5,729 nucleotides of DNA from Dyella_B sp966430775. GTDB taxonomy: Bacteria; Pseudomonadota; Gammaproteobacteria; Xanthomonadales; Rhodanobacteraceae. The translations under genes and the position numbers were made by a program. The notes beneath the pieces are model-generated. The model had not been told where the DNA came from. It saw nothing but the letters and a program-made list of their open reading frames with translations, and searched no databases. The stretch spans positions 1 to 5,729 of the forward strand of contig CBJMMB010000163.1 of assembly GCA_966430775.1 (NCBI GenBank). Reading direction: 5' to 3'. Shown here one piece after another: positions 1 to 4,847 of the stretch (the first letter of the stretch is position 1; each line of letters starts with the position of its first letter).

Positions 1-71
1 TCGACCGGACAGACTTCGACGCAATCGGTGTATTTGCACTTGATGCAATTGTCGGTGACGACGAAGGTCAT
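1..71 (-). CDS. fdxA: Seven-iron ferredoxin FdxA, N-terminal 23 residues only
   Basis: The minus strand starts with ATG at 71 and reads [20 protein letters not shown] followed by CPV before leaving the left edge. This is the near-invariant N-terminus of the FdxA/Azotobacter ferredoxin I family, small soluble cytoplasmic electron carriers of about 105-110 residues that hold one [3Fe-4S] and one [4Fe-4S] cluster. Visible cysteines are C9, C12, C17 and C21. By family knowledge C9 and C17 bind the 3Fe cluster, C21 contributes to the 4Fe cluster, and C12 is usually a free cysteine. A modest AGAGG ribosome site lies at 84-88, about 12 nt from the ATG. The gene lies 46 nt downstream of tRNA-Glu on the same strand and may be reached by read-through from it, as I see no separate promoter in the gap. 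The partner protein cannot be told from the fragment. Confidence 0.9.
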
Positions 72-94
72 GCTGCCGTATGCCTCTGGACCGG

Positions 95-111
95 AAAGAC
101 GGACCGTCTTT
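95..111 (-). terminator. Short hairpin between tRNA-Glu and fdxA, possible weak terminator
   Basis: The sequence AAAGACGG-A-CCGTCTTT (plus strand) is a perfect 8+8 nt inverted repeat starting 7 nt after the tRNA CCA end. On the minus strand it ends in TCTTT, but the T residues are inside the stem and no clear T-tract follows, so it is at best a weak terminator or processing hairpin. Its position between a tRNA and a downstream gene is the main reason to list it. Confidence 0.3.
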
Positions 112-117
112 GGAGGT

Positions 118-193
118 TGGCGCTCCCAACGAGGTTCGAACTCGTGTTCCCGCCTTGAGAGGGCGGTGTCCTAGACCACTAGACGATGGGAGC
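118..193 (-). tRNA. tRNA-Glu, anticodon CTC, CCA encoded
   Basis: The 76-nt minus-strand sequence folds as a complete cloverleaf. The acceptor stem is GCTCCCA/TGGGAGC, the discriminator is G, and the CCA end is genomically encoded at 120-118. The anticodon stem is CCGCC/GGCGG with loop CTCTCAA, giving anticodon CTC (159-157), which reads the glutamate codon GAG. The T arm is ACGAG-TTCGAAC-CTCGT. The D-arm GTCTAG..CTAGGAC and the segment ACACCGCCCT match the bacterial tRNA-Glu pattern, and G73 is also usual for tRNA-Glu. Many gammaproteobacteria rely only on the TTC isoacceptor, so this is probably an additional, GAG-specific copy, consistent with high GC content and heavy GAG use. Transcription is toward fdxA. 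Confidence 0.96.
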
Positions 194-213
194 GTATTGC
201 TGCGAAGCGCGCT

Positions 214-241
214 AGTATAGCTGAATCGCCCCGTCCGGCAA
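214..241 (-). promoter_or_regulatory. Candidate sigma70 promoter of tRNA-Glu
   Basis: On the minus strand TTGCCG (241-236, four of six matches to TTGACA) is followed by a 16-nt spacer and TATACT (219-214, five of six matches to TATAAT). The mature tRNA starts 20 nt after the -10 box. The segment just after the -10 is GC-rich (AGCGCGC), the kind of discriminator typical of stringently controlled stable-RNA promoters. The call rests on motif match and position only. Confidence 0.6.
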
Positions 242-394
242 CGCCTGCACGCGCACCCTCGCATCCGCTCAAGCACTTGCAGGACAATGCTTACGACCGG
301 TTTCGGATGGTTGCAGCATGCCAGGCGTGCTCGGCCAGACCTCCGGATTTGGAACCGCAAGGATTTCGACCGCTTGAACCTCACTCCCACAGTT
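242..394. other. Gene-poor stretch upstream of the pcnB leader
   Basis: No recognisable gene is seen here. A 44-codon minus-strand reading frame runs from ATG at 403 to TGA at 271-269, preceded by a perfect GGAGGAG site, but its protein resembles no family I know. A 92-codon plus-strand frame starts at 287 and ends in a TAA overlapping the pcnB ATG. It is arginine- and serine-rich, crosses the long inverted repeat, and has only AGGA two nt before its ATG. Neither is called as a gene. I found no convincing plus-strand promoter for pcnB in this stretch. Confidence 0.5.
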
Positions 395-573
395 AGCCCG
401 CATTACTCGTACTCCTCCTGCTGCGGTCATCTGGCCAGCGGCCGGACGCGCGCTGCTTCCTCGGGTGAGCTCGACGTACTGCGGAGTACGCCTTCACTCC
501 CCCTCAGTGCGCATCGCACGTCCGGCCGCTGGCCAGGCGCCCTCGCTACGGAGGAGTGCGAGTAATGCAGGCT
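395..573. repeat. Long imperfect inverted repeat enclosing the pcnB ribosome site and start codon
   Basis: Outer arms 401-418 (CATTACTCGTACTCCTCC) and 550-567 (GGAGGAGTGCGAGTAATG) are complementary at 17 of 18 positions. The exception (410/558) is a G-U wobble in plus-strand RNA. Pairing extends outward to 395/573 with one C-A mismatch at 399/569. Inner arms 431-448 and 519-536 are perfectly complementary over 18 nt. At the centre 475-480 and 485-490 form a 6-bp hairpin with loop GCGG. Segments between the paired blocks are partly complementary, so the whole could fold as one hairpin of about 170 nt. In mRNA this would bury the pcnB Shine-Dalgarno and ATG. It may instead be a small palindromic mobile element (MITE/REP type) that landed next to pcnB. 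I see no clear target-site duplication. Confidence 0.85.
550..556 (+). promoter_or_regulatory. Shine-Dalgarno of pcnB, inside the inverted-repeat right arm
   Basis: GGAGGAG lies 8 nt before ATG 565 and is nearly the perfect anti-16S complement. It fixes the pcnB start at 565 rather than the in-frame GTG at 556, which overlaps the site itself. The same bases pair with 412-418 in the long inverted repeat. Confidence 0.85.
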
Positions 574-1917
574 GTGAACGACGCCAAGCTTGCCCTGCGC
601 ATCTTCCCGCGCGAGCAGCACACGATTTCCCGCAAGAACATCAGCAAAGCGGCCTTGCGCGTGCTCTATCGCCTCAACGAAGCCGGCTACGACGCCTACC
701 TGGTCGGCGGCGCGGTGCGAGACCTGCTGCTGGGCGGGCACCCGAAGGATTTCGACGTGGCCACCAACGCCACGCCGGACGAGGTGAAGAAGCTGTTCCG
801 CAACTGCCGCCTGATCGGCCGTCGTTTCCGCCTGGCGCACGTGGTGTACGGCAACGAGATCATCGAAGTCGCTACCTTCCGCGGCACCAGCGAGGAAGAG
901 GGTGTCGAGGGCGATCGCCACATCGTCGATGGCCGCATCGTGCGCGACAACGTGTGGGGCAGCATCGAGGAAGACGCCATTCGCCGCGACTTCCGCGTCA
1001 ATGCGATGTACTACGACATCAGCGATTTCTCGGTGCGCGACTACGTGGGCGGCATGCAGGATCTGAAGGATCGCGTGCTGCACCTGATCGGCGATCCGGC
1101 CACGCGCTACCGCGAAGATCCGGTACGCATGCTGCGCGCCGCGCGTCTGGCGGCCAAGCTGGATTTTCGTATCGATCCGACCGGTTCCGCACCGTTTTCG
1201 GAACTGGGCCCGCTGCTCAGCGGCGTGGCGCCGGCCCGATTGTTCGACGAATCGCTGAAGATGTTCCTGGCCGGCCACGGGCGCAAAAGCTTCCGCATGC
1301 TCGAAGAGAGCGGCCTGCTCAAATACATGTTTCCGGCCACGGCGCGCGCGCTCAAACGTGGCGATGTGGCGCTGCGTTCGCTGATCGAACGCGGCCTGGA
1401 AAACACCGACGCGCGCGTGGTCGAAGGCAAGTCGGTAACCCCGGCCTTCCTATTCGCCGTGCTGCTGTGGGGCGAGGTGCGCGATCTTGCGCATACCTGG
1501 ATCACGCACGGCAAGGACGCGAACGAAGCCTGGGCGCGCGCGGCCGTGCATGTGGTGGCCGAGCAATGCCAGCGCGTGGCGATCCCGCGCCGCTTCACCA
1601 TCACCATGGAAGAAATCTGGTCGCTGCAGCCGCGTTTCGAGCAGATCCAGCGCAAGAAGGTGTTTCGCCTGCTGGCGCATCCGCGTTTCCGCGCCGCGTT
1701 CGATTTCCTGTTGCTGCGCGAAGCGGAATCACCGGCAATCGGCGAACTCGGCCGCTGGTGGGAGCATGCGCAGCAATTGCCGCATGAAACGCTTGCTGCG
1801 GCATTGCCATTACATCAGGCGAATGCGGCGGGGGATATCGAACCCGTGCGCGCCGCCGCACCGCGCAAACGCAAGCGCCGCCGCAAACCCGCCGCCGGCA
1901 AATCCGGGATGGCCTGA
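565..1917 (+). CDS. pcnB: Poly(A) polymerase I PcnB
   Basis: This 450-residue class II nucleotidyltransferase adds 3' poly(A) tails to RNA and so marks it for decay. Visible signatures in order: LVGGAVRDLLLGG (46-58), the catalytic DFD (D62 and D64, metal binding), CRLIGRRFRLAHV (81-93, the segment that separates PcnB from CCA-adding enzymes), RRDFRVNAMYYD (140-151) and RYREDPVRMLRAARLAAKLD (181-200). The length is close to the E. coli enzyme. The C-terminus ends in a basic tail, RKRKRRRK (434-441), probably RNA binding. ATG 565 is chosen for its GGAGGAG site 8 nt upstream. The start region sits inside a long inverted repeat, which suggests restricted translation. In E. coli the same gene is kept low by an AUU start codon, whereas here the start is a normal ATG. 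The stop codon overlaps folK, so the two are probably co-translated. Confidence 0.97.
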   Translation: MQAVNDAKLALRIFPREQHTISRKNISKAALRVLYRLNEAGYDAYLVGGAVRDLLLGGHPKDFDVATNATPDEVKKLFRNCRLIGRRFRLAHVVYGNEIIEVATFRGTSEEEGVEGDRHIVDGRIVRDNVWGSIEEDAIRRDFRVNAMYYDISDFSVRDYVGGMQDLKDRVLHLIGDPATRYREDPVRMLRAARLAAKLDFRIDPTGSAPFSELGPLLSGVAPARLFDESLKMFLAGHGRKSFRMLEESGLLKYMFPATARALKRGDVALRSLIERGLENTDARVVEGKSVTPAFLFAVLLWGEVRDLAHTWITHGKDANEAWARAAVHVVAEQCQRVAIPRRFTITMEEIWSLQPRFEQIQRKKVFRLLAHPRFRAAFDFLLLREAESPAIGELGRWWEHAQQLPHETLAAALPLHQANAAGDIEPVRAAAPRKRKRRRKPAAGKSGMA

Positions 1918-2396
1918 TGCGCGCCTACGTGGCGCTGGGCAGCAACCTCGGCGATTCGCGGCAGCATCTGCTGGATGCCATCGAGGCGCTGGCGGCATTG
2001 CCGCAGACCGAGGTGACCGCTCGCTCGCGCGTCTACCGCACGCCGCCGTGGGGCGTAACGGATCAACCGGATTTTCTCAACGCGGTGGTGGCGCTTGAAA
2101 CGGCGCTGGAGCCGCACGATTTGCTGGATGCCTTGCTGGCCATCGAGCGCGCGGCAGGTCGCCAGCGCAACGGTGAGCGTTGGGGGCCGCGCACGCTCGA
2201 TCTGGATCTGCTGCACGTCGCCGATCAGACCGTCAACGACGATCGCCTGACCTTGCCGCATCCGCATATCGCCGATCGCGCCTTTGTGCTGCTGCCGCTG
2301 CACGATGTAGCGCCCGACCTGGCGATTCCGGGCCAGGGCAGCGTGGCGAGCCTGCTGCGAAGCGTTGATACGCAAGGCTGCGAGCCATTGGCTTGA
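1917..2396 (+). CDS. folK: 6-hydroxymethyl-7,8-dihydropterin pyrophosphokinase (HPPK)
   Basis: FolK transfers pyrophosphate from ATP to 6-hydroxymethyl-dihydropterin, the step before dihydropteroate synthase in folate synthesis, in the cytoplasm. The 159-residue length is normal. Signatures are YVALGSNLGD (4-13), YRTPPWG (40-46), the diagnostic RWGPRTLDLDLL (88-99) with the two magnesium-binding aspartates D95 and D97 and the catalytic-loop arginines R84 and R92 nearby, and LPHPHIADRAFVLLPL (113-128). The ATG shares its A with the pcnB stop (TGATG) and has only a weak GGGATGG ribosome site, so translation is probably coupled to pcnB. The gene pair pcnB-folK is a common gammaproteobacterial arrangement. 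It is followed by 48 nt before panB, where a separate promoter is likely. Confidence 0.97.
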   Translation: MRAYVALGSNLGDSRQHLLDAIEALAALPQTEVTARSRVYRTPPWGVTDQPDFLNAVVALETALEPHDLLDALLAIERAAGRQRNGERWGPRTLDLDLLHVADQTVNDDRLTLPHPHIADRAFVLLPLHDVAPDLAIPGQGSVASLLRSVDTQGCEPLA

Positions 2397-2422
2397 GACC
2401 CGGCTATCCCGCGCCGGATAAT
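2393..2422 (+). promoter_or_regulatory. Candidate sigma70 promoter of panBC
   Basis: TTGAGA (2393-2398, five of six matches, overlapping the folK stop codon) is followed by 18 nt and GATAAT (2417-2422, five of six matches). The expected transcript would start near 2429, leaving a very short leader of about 15-20 nt before panB. The spacer holds a small CCGGC/GCCGG inverted repeat (2400-2404/2413-2417). The -10 context GGATAATT recurs upstream of panD. Confidence 0.5.
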
Positions 2423-2438
2423 TGTTCACCGCAACATT

Positions 2439-2444
2439 GAAGGA
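2439..2444 (+). promoter_or_regulatory. Ribosome site of panB, bears on the start choice
   Basis: GAAGGA ends directly against ATG 2445, leaving no spacer for that codon, but lies 6 nt before an in-frame GTG at 2451. The spacing therefore favours GTG 2451 (protein starting with fMet, then YVENAS) over ATG 2445 (MPVYVENAS). No other purine-rich site is seen upstream. Confidence 0.55.
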
Positions 2445-3281
2445 ATGCCCGTGTACGTGGAAAACGCCAGCGCTCCTGCCCGCAAGCCGGTCACCGTGCC
2501 GAGCCTGCATGCGATGAAGGCGGAAGGGCGCAAGATCGTGATGCTTACCGCGTACGACGCGAGCTTCGCCGCGCAATTGGAATTCGCCGGTGTCGACATC
2601 GCGCTGGTCGGCGATTCGCTCGGCATGGTGGTGCAGGGCCAGCGCAGCACGCTGCCGGTGACGCTCGACCAGATGGCCTATCACACCGGCATGGTGGCGC
2701 GCGGCTTGTCCGCCACGCTGCTGGTCACCGACATGCCGTTCATGGCCGATCGCAACGTCGACTACGCACTGGAAGCCGGCGCGCGCCTGGTCGGTGAGGC
2801 CGGTGCGGCGATGGTGAAGATCGAAGGCGCCGCGCCGCATATTCTTGAATCGATCCATGCATTGACCGAGCGCGCCATTCCCGTGTGCGCGCATCTCGGG
2901 CTTACGCCGCAGTCCGTGCACAAGTTCGGCGGTTACAAAGTGCAGGGCCGCGAGCACGACGCGGCGGAGCGCGTGCTCAGCGAGGCGCTGGCCGTGCAAC
3001 AAGCCGGGGCCGACATCCTGGTGCTGGAAGGCGTGCCGACCGCGCTGGGCCAGCGCATCACCCAGGCGCTTCAGATACCTGTCATCGGCATCGGCGCTGG
3101 CCCGCATTGCGATGGCCAAGTGCTGGTGATTTACGACATGCTGGGCATTACGCCCGGCAAGCGGCCCAAGTTCAGCAAGGATTTTCTTGCTGGCCGCCAC
3201 TCGGTGCAGGAAGCCATCGCCGCCTACGTCGCCGACGTGCGCAGCGGCGCGTTTCCCGCCGCCGAACACGGTTACAACTGA
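2445..3281 (+). CDS. panB: 3-methyl-2-oxobutanoate hydroxymethyltransferase (ketopantoate hydroxymethyltransferase)
   Basis: PanB uses 5,10-methylene-tetrahydrofolate to hydroxymethylate 2-oxoisovalerate to ketopantoate, the first committed step toward pantothenate. It thus links the folate pathway (folK upstream) with coenzyme A synthesis. Counting from ATG 2445 the protein has 278 residues, a normal length. Landmarks of this TIM-barrel family are KIVMLTAYDASFA (30-42), LVGDSLGMV with metal ligand D57, VTDMPF with D96, VKIEG with E127, the catalytic VLEGVP (E195), and IGIGAGPHCDGQVLVIYDML (214-233), all conserved. The ribosome site suggests that translation may really begin at GTG 2451, two codons later. 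panC follows 13 nt downstream on the same transcript. Confidence 0.96.
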   Translation: MPVYVENASAPARKPVTVPSLHAMKAEGRKIVMLTAYDASFAAQLEFAGVDIALVGDSLGMVVQGQRSTLPVTLDQMAYHTGMVARGLSATLLVTDMPFMADRNVDYALEAGARLVGEAGAAMVKIEGAAPHILESIHALTERAIPVCAHLGLTPQSVHKFGGYKVQGREHDAAERVLSEALAVQQAGADILVLEGVPTALGQRITQALQIPVIGIGAGPHCDGQVLVIYDMLGITPGKRPKFSKDFLAGRHSVQEAIAAYVADVRSGAFPAAEHGYN

Positions 3282-3294
3282 AGAAGACTCATTC

Positions 3295-4140
3295 ATGCAA
3301 ACGCTTCAAGACGCAGCAGGCCTGCGCGCCACCATTCGCGGCTGGCGCACCCAAGGCCACACGGTCGGCTTCGTGCCGACCATGGGCAACCTGCACGCGG
3401 GCCACCACTCGCTGGTGAAGCTGGCGCGCGCGCGTGCCGATCGCGTGGTGGCGAGCGTGTTCGTGAATCCCACGCAGTTCGGGCCGAACGAAGATTTCGA
3501 GCGCTATCCGCGCACGCTGGCGCAGGATCAGTCCGGCCTGGCCGAATCCGGCTGCGATCTGCTGTTCGCGCCGGACGTGGCGACTTTGTATCCGTTCGGC
3601 GCCGACAAGAGCGTGAGCCTGCACGTGCCTGAGCTCACCGATACCTTGGAAGGCGCGCATCGGCCCGGCCATTTCGATGGCGTGGCGACGGTGGTGTGCA
3701 AGCTGTTCAACCTGGTGCAGCCGGATATCGCGATCTTCGGCCAGAAGGATTTCCAGCAGCTCAAGGTGATCGAGCGCATGGTGCGCGACCTGTCGCTGCC
3801 GGTGAAGGTGATGAGCGGTCCCACTCAACGCGCGGATGACGGCCTGGCACTGAGCTCGCGCAACCAATACCTGTCGGACACCGACCGCACGACCGCGCCG
3901 TTGATCTATGAAACCCTGCAACAGATGCGCGACCTGATCGCCAAGGGCCACGCCCGCAAGGTGGTGGAGCAGGCGGCGGCGTCCAAGCTGGAACGTGCCG
4001 GCTTCGTGCCCGATTACGCCGCCATCCGACGCGCCGAAGACCTCGCCGAGCCGGTCGACGGCGAGCACGAGGGCCTGGTGGCGCTGATCGCCGCCCGGCT
4101 GGGCAGCACCCGGCTGATCGATAACCTGTTGTTTGACTGA
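3295..4140 (+). CDS. panC: Pantothenate synthetase (pantoate-beta-alanine ligase)
   Basis: PanC condenses pantoate with beta-alanine through a pantoyl-adenylate, consuming ATP, to make pantothenate. The protein has 281 residues, typical for the family. It carries the nucleotidyltransferase HIGH-type motif in FVPTMGNLHAGHHSL (26-40; H34 to H37), SVFVNPTQFGPNEDF (54-68), IFGQKDFQQL (147-156), and the KMSKS-like DGLALSSRNQYLS (182-194). ATG 3295 is chosen because GAAGAAG (3280-3286) lies 8 nt upstream and the protein then starts where family members do. In-frame sequence upstream only overlaps the end of panB. The stretch VMSGPTQRADDG before SSRN departs slightly from the usual VGVPxxRxxDG, but proline, arginine and DG are kept, so activity is expected. 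It is co-transcribed with panB. Confidence 0.97.
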   Translation: MQTLQDAAGLRATIRGWRTQGHTVGFVPTMGNLHAGHHSLVKLARARADRVVASVFVNPTQFGPNEDFERYPRTLAQDQSGLAESGCDLLFAPDVATLYPFGADKSVSLHVPELTDTLEGAHRPGHFDGVATVVCKLFNLVQPDIAIFGQKDFQQLKVIERMVRDLSLPVKVMSGPTQRADDGLALSSRNQYLSDTDRTTAPLIYETLQQMRDLIAKGHARKVVEQAAASKLERAGFVPDYAAIRRAEDLAEPVDGEHEGLVALIAARLGSTRLIDNLLFD

Positions 4141-4205
4141 GCCTTACGGAATCTTGCGGGACATTGAACCGCCCCGGTTTATCCCCACATACCGCTCACG
4201 TGCCG

Positions 4206-4235
4206 TTGCGGCCATGGCGGTGGCGGCTGGATAAT
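4206..4235 (+). promoter_or_regulatory. Candidate weak sigma70 promoter of panD
   Basis: TTGCGG (4206-4211, three of six matches) is followed by 18 nt and GATAAT (4230-4235, five of six matches), within the 132-nt panC-panD gap. The -10 core GGATAATT is identical to that before panB, with the same 18-nt spacer. A transcript starting near 4242 would carry a leader of about 30 nt that includes the small hairpin GCAGG/CCTGC (4247-4251/4257-4261) just before the panD start. Confidence 0.4.
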
Positions 4236-4272
4236 TAGCGCAGTACGCAGGCAGTTCCTGCTGGAAAAAATC

Positions 4273-4659
4273 ATGCACCTGAACATGCTCAAGGCGAAGA
4301 TCCATCGTGCCACCGTGACCCACGCGGAGCTGCACTATGAAGGTTCGATCGCCATCGACGGCCTGCTGCTGGACGCGTCGGGTATTCGCGAATACGAACA
4401 GATCCATGCCTGGAACATCAACAACGGCAAGCGCTTCGTCACCTATGCGCTGCGCGCCGAAGAAGGCTCCGGCATCATTTCCGTGAACGGCAGCGCCGCG
4501 CACCGCGCCAAGCCCGGCGACCTGGTCATCATCGCGGCCTTCGTCCATCTCGACCAGGCGGAAGTGGAGCAATTCCAGCCGACCCTGGTGTACGTGGACA
4601 AAGACAACCGCATCAGCCACACCAATCGCTCGATTCCGAAGCAGATGGCTGCGGCCTGA
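4273..4659 (+). CDS. panD: Aspartate 1-decarboxylase proenzyme PanD
   Basis: PanD decarboxylates L-aspartate to beta-alanine, the second substrate of PanC. It is made as a 128-residue proenzyme that cleaves itself between G24 and S25, turning S25 into the pyruvoyl cofactor. The site is clear in LHYEGSIAIDG (20-30), preceded by the standard MLKAKIHRATVTHAE (5-19) with active-site K9. Also present are R54 and the proton donor Y58 in KRFVTYALRA (53-62), and the VNGSAA loop (71-76). Length and architecture match the bacterial pyruvoyl type, a tetramer. Position 26 is Ile where E. coli has Cys, a substitution I believe is common. The start has only a weak ribosome site (CTGGA at 4260-4264). It is the last gene of the pan cluster and converges on queG. 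Confidence 0.97.
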   Translation: MHLNMLKAKIHRATVTHAELHYEGSIAIDGLLLDASGIREYEQIHAWNINNGKRFVTYALRAEEGSGIISVNGSAAHRAKPGDLVIIAAFVHLDQAEVEQFQPTLVYVDKDNRISHTNRSIPKQMAAA

Positions 4660-4690
4660 CGTAGGTTGGGGTTTGCGTCCCAACCTACGT
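4659..4690. repeat. GTAGGTTGGG-type palindrome directly after panD
   Basis: ACGTAGGTTGGG (4659-4670) and CCCAACCTACGT (4679-4690) are perfect 12-nt complements around an 8-nt loop, overlapping the last base of the panD stop codon. The stem would act well as a transcript-end barrier or RNA stabiliser for panD, but no T-tract follows, so it is not a standard intrinsic terminator. From memory, GTAGGTTGGG palindromes are dispersed in intergenic regions of many proteobacteria. The ten bases recur at 4801-4810. Confidence 0.85.
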
Positions 4691-4697
4691 GATCGCT

Positions 4698-4780
4698 AAG
4701 AAAAACCACATAGTCATTCCGGCGCAGGCCGGAATCCATGCTTCGTACTGGCGATGGATTCCGGCTTGCGCCGGAATGAC
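4698..4780 (-). terminator. Possible transcription terminator of queG
   Basis: Read on the minus strand, the 27-bp double hairpin is followed after 7 nt by TTTTTCTT (4705-4698). The stem is strong, but the gap between stem and T-tract is longer than in a standard intrinsic terminator. Its place between two convergent genes makes a terminating role plausible. Confidence 0.35.
4713..4780. repeat. REP/BIME-like double hairpin, GTCATTCCGGCG family
   Basis: Arms 4713-4739 and 4754-4780 are 27-nt inverted copies with one mismatch, separated by a 14-nt loop. Each arm is itself a palindrome: ATTCCGG-N6-CCGGAAT at 4716-4735 and again at 4758-4777. Two inverted copies of a short palindromic unit is the layout of a BIME (paired REP sequences). 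Translated, it gives the MDSGLRRND string that I recall from many spurious short proteins, which suggests a widespread dispersed repeat. Confidence 0.88.
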
Positions 4781-4800
4781 GGTGAGGCGACAGGTCAGTT

Positions 4801-4830
4801 GTAGGTTGGGTTAGCGCAGCGTAACCCAAC
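4801..4830. repeat. Second GTAGGTTGGG-type palindrome, before the queG 3' end
   Basis: GTTGGGTTA (4805-4813) and TAACCCAAC (4822-4830) are perfect 9-nt complements around GCGCAGCG, preceded by GTAG. The first ten bases repeat those at 4661-4670. It ends 17 nt from the queG stop codon, so on the minus strand it is the first hairpin after queG. Confidence 0.85.
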
Positions 4831-4847
4831 GATGCATCAACGTAAGG

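Noticed and set aside
338..360. T-arm-like string on the minus strand (GGTTCCAAATCC) suggesting a second tRNA
   Set aside because: No matching acceptor, anticodon or D arm can be drawn around it.
374..402. TTGAAC (374-379) as the -35 of a pcnB promoter
   Set aside because: No acceptable -10 box lies 16-19 nt downstream.
427..1278. Long minus-strand open frame (283 codons) antisense to pcnB, with others antisense to folK-panB (1815-3296) and panC (3289-4068)
   Set aside because: High GC content opens long antisense frames. These have no family resemblance and lie opposite genes with full sets of conserved motifs.
4167..4180. AACCG-CCC-CGGTTT hairpin after panC as an intrinsic terminator
   Set aside because: The stem is only 5 bp and is followed by just one extra T and then mixed sequence. 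Too weak to call.
4144..4683. 179-codon minus-strand frame covering panD and its upstream gap
   Set aside because: It is the shadow of panD, whose sense protein is unmistakable. It starts inside the palindrome after panD.
4443..4829. Minus-strand frame containing the string MDSGLRRND
   Set aside because: It is translated repeat DNA (the GTCATTCCGG family) joined to panD antisense, a common source of spurious proteins.
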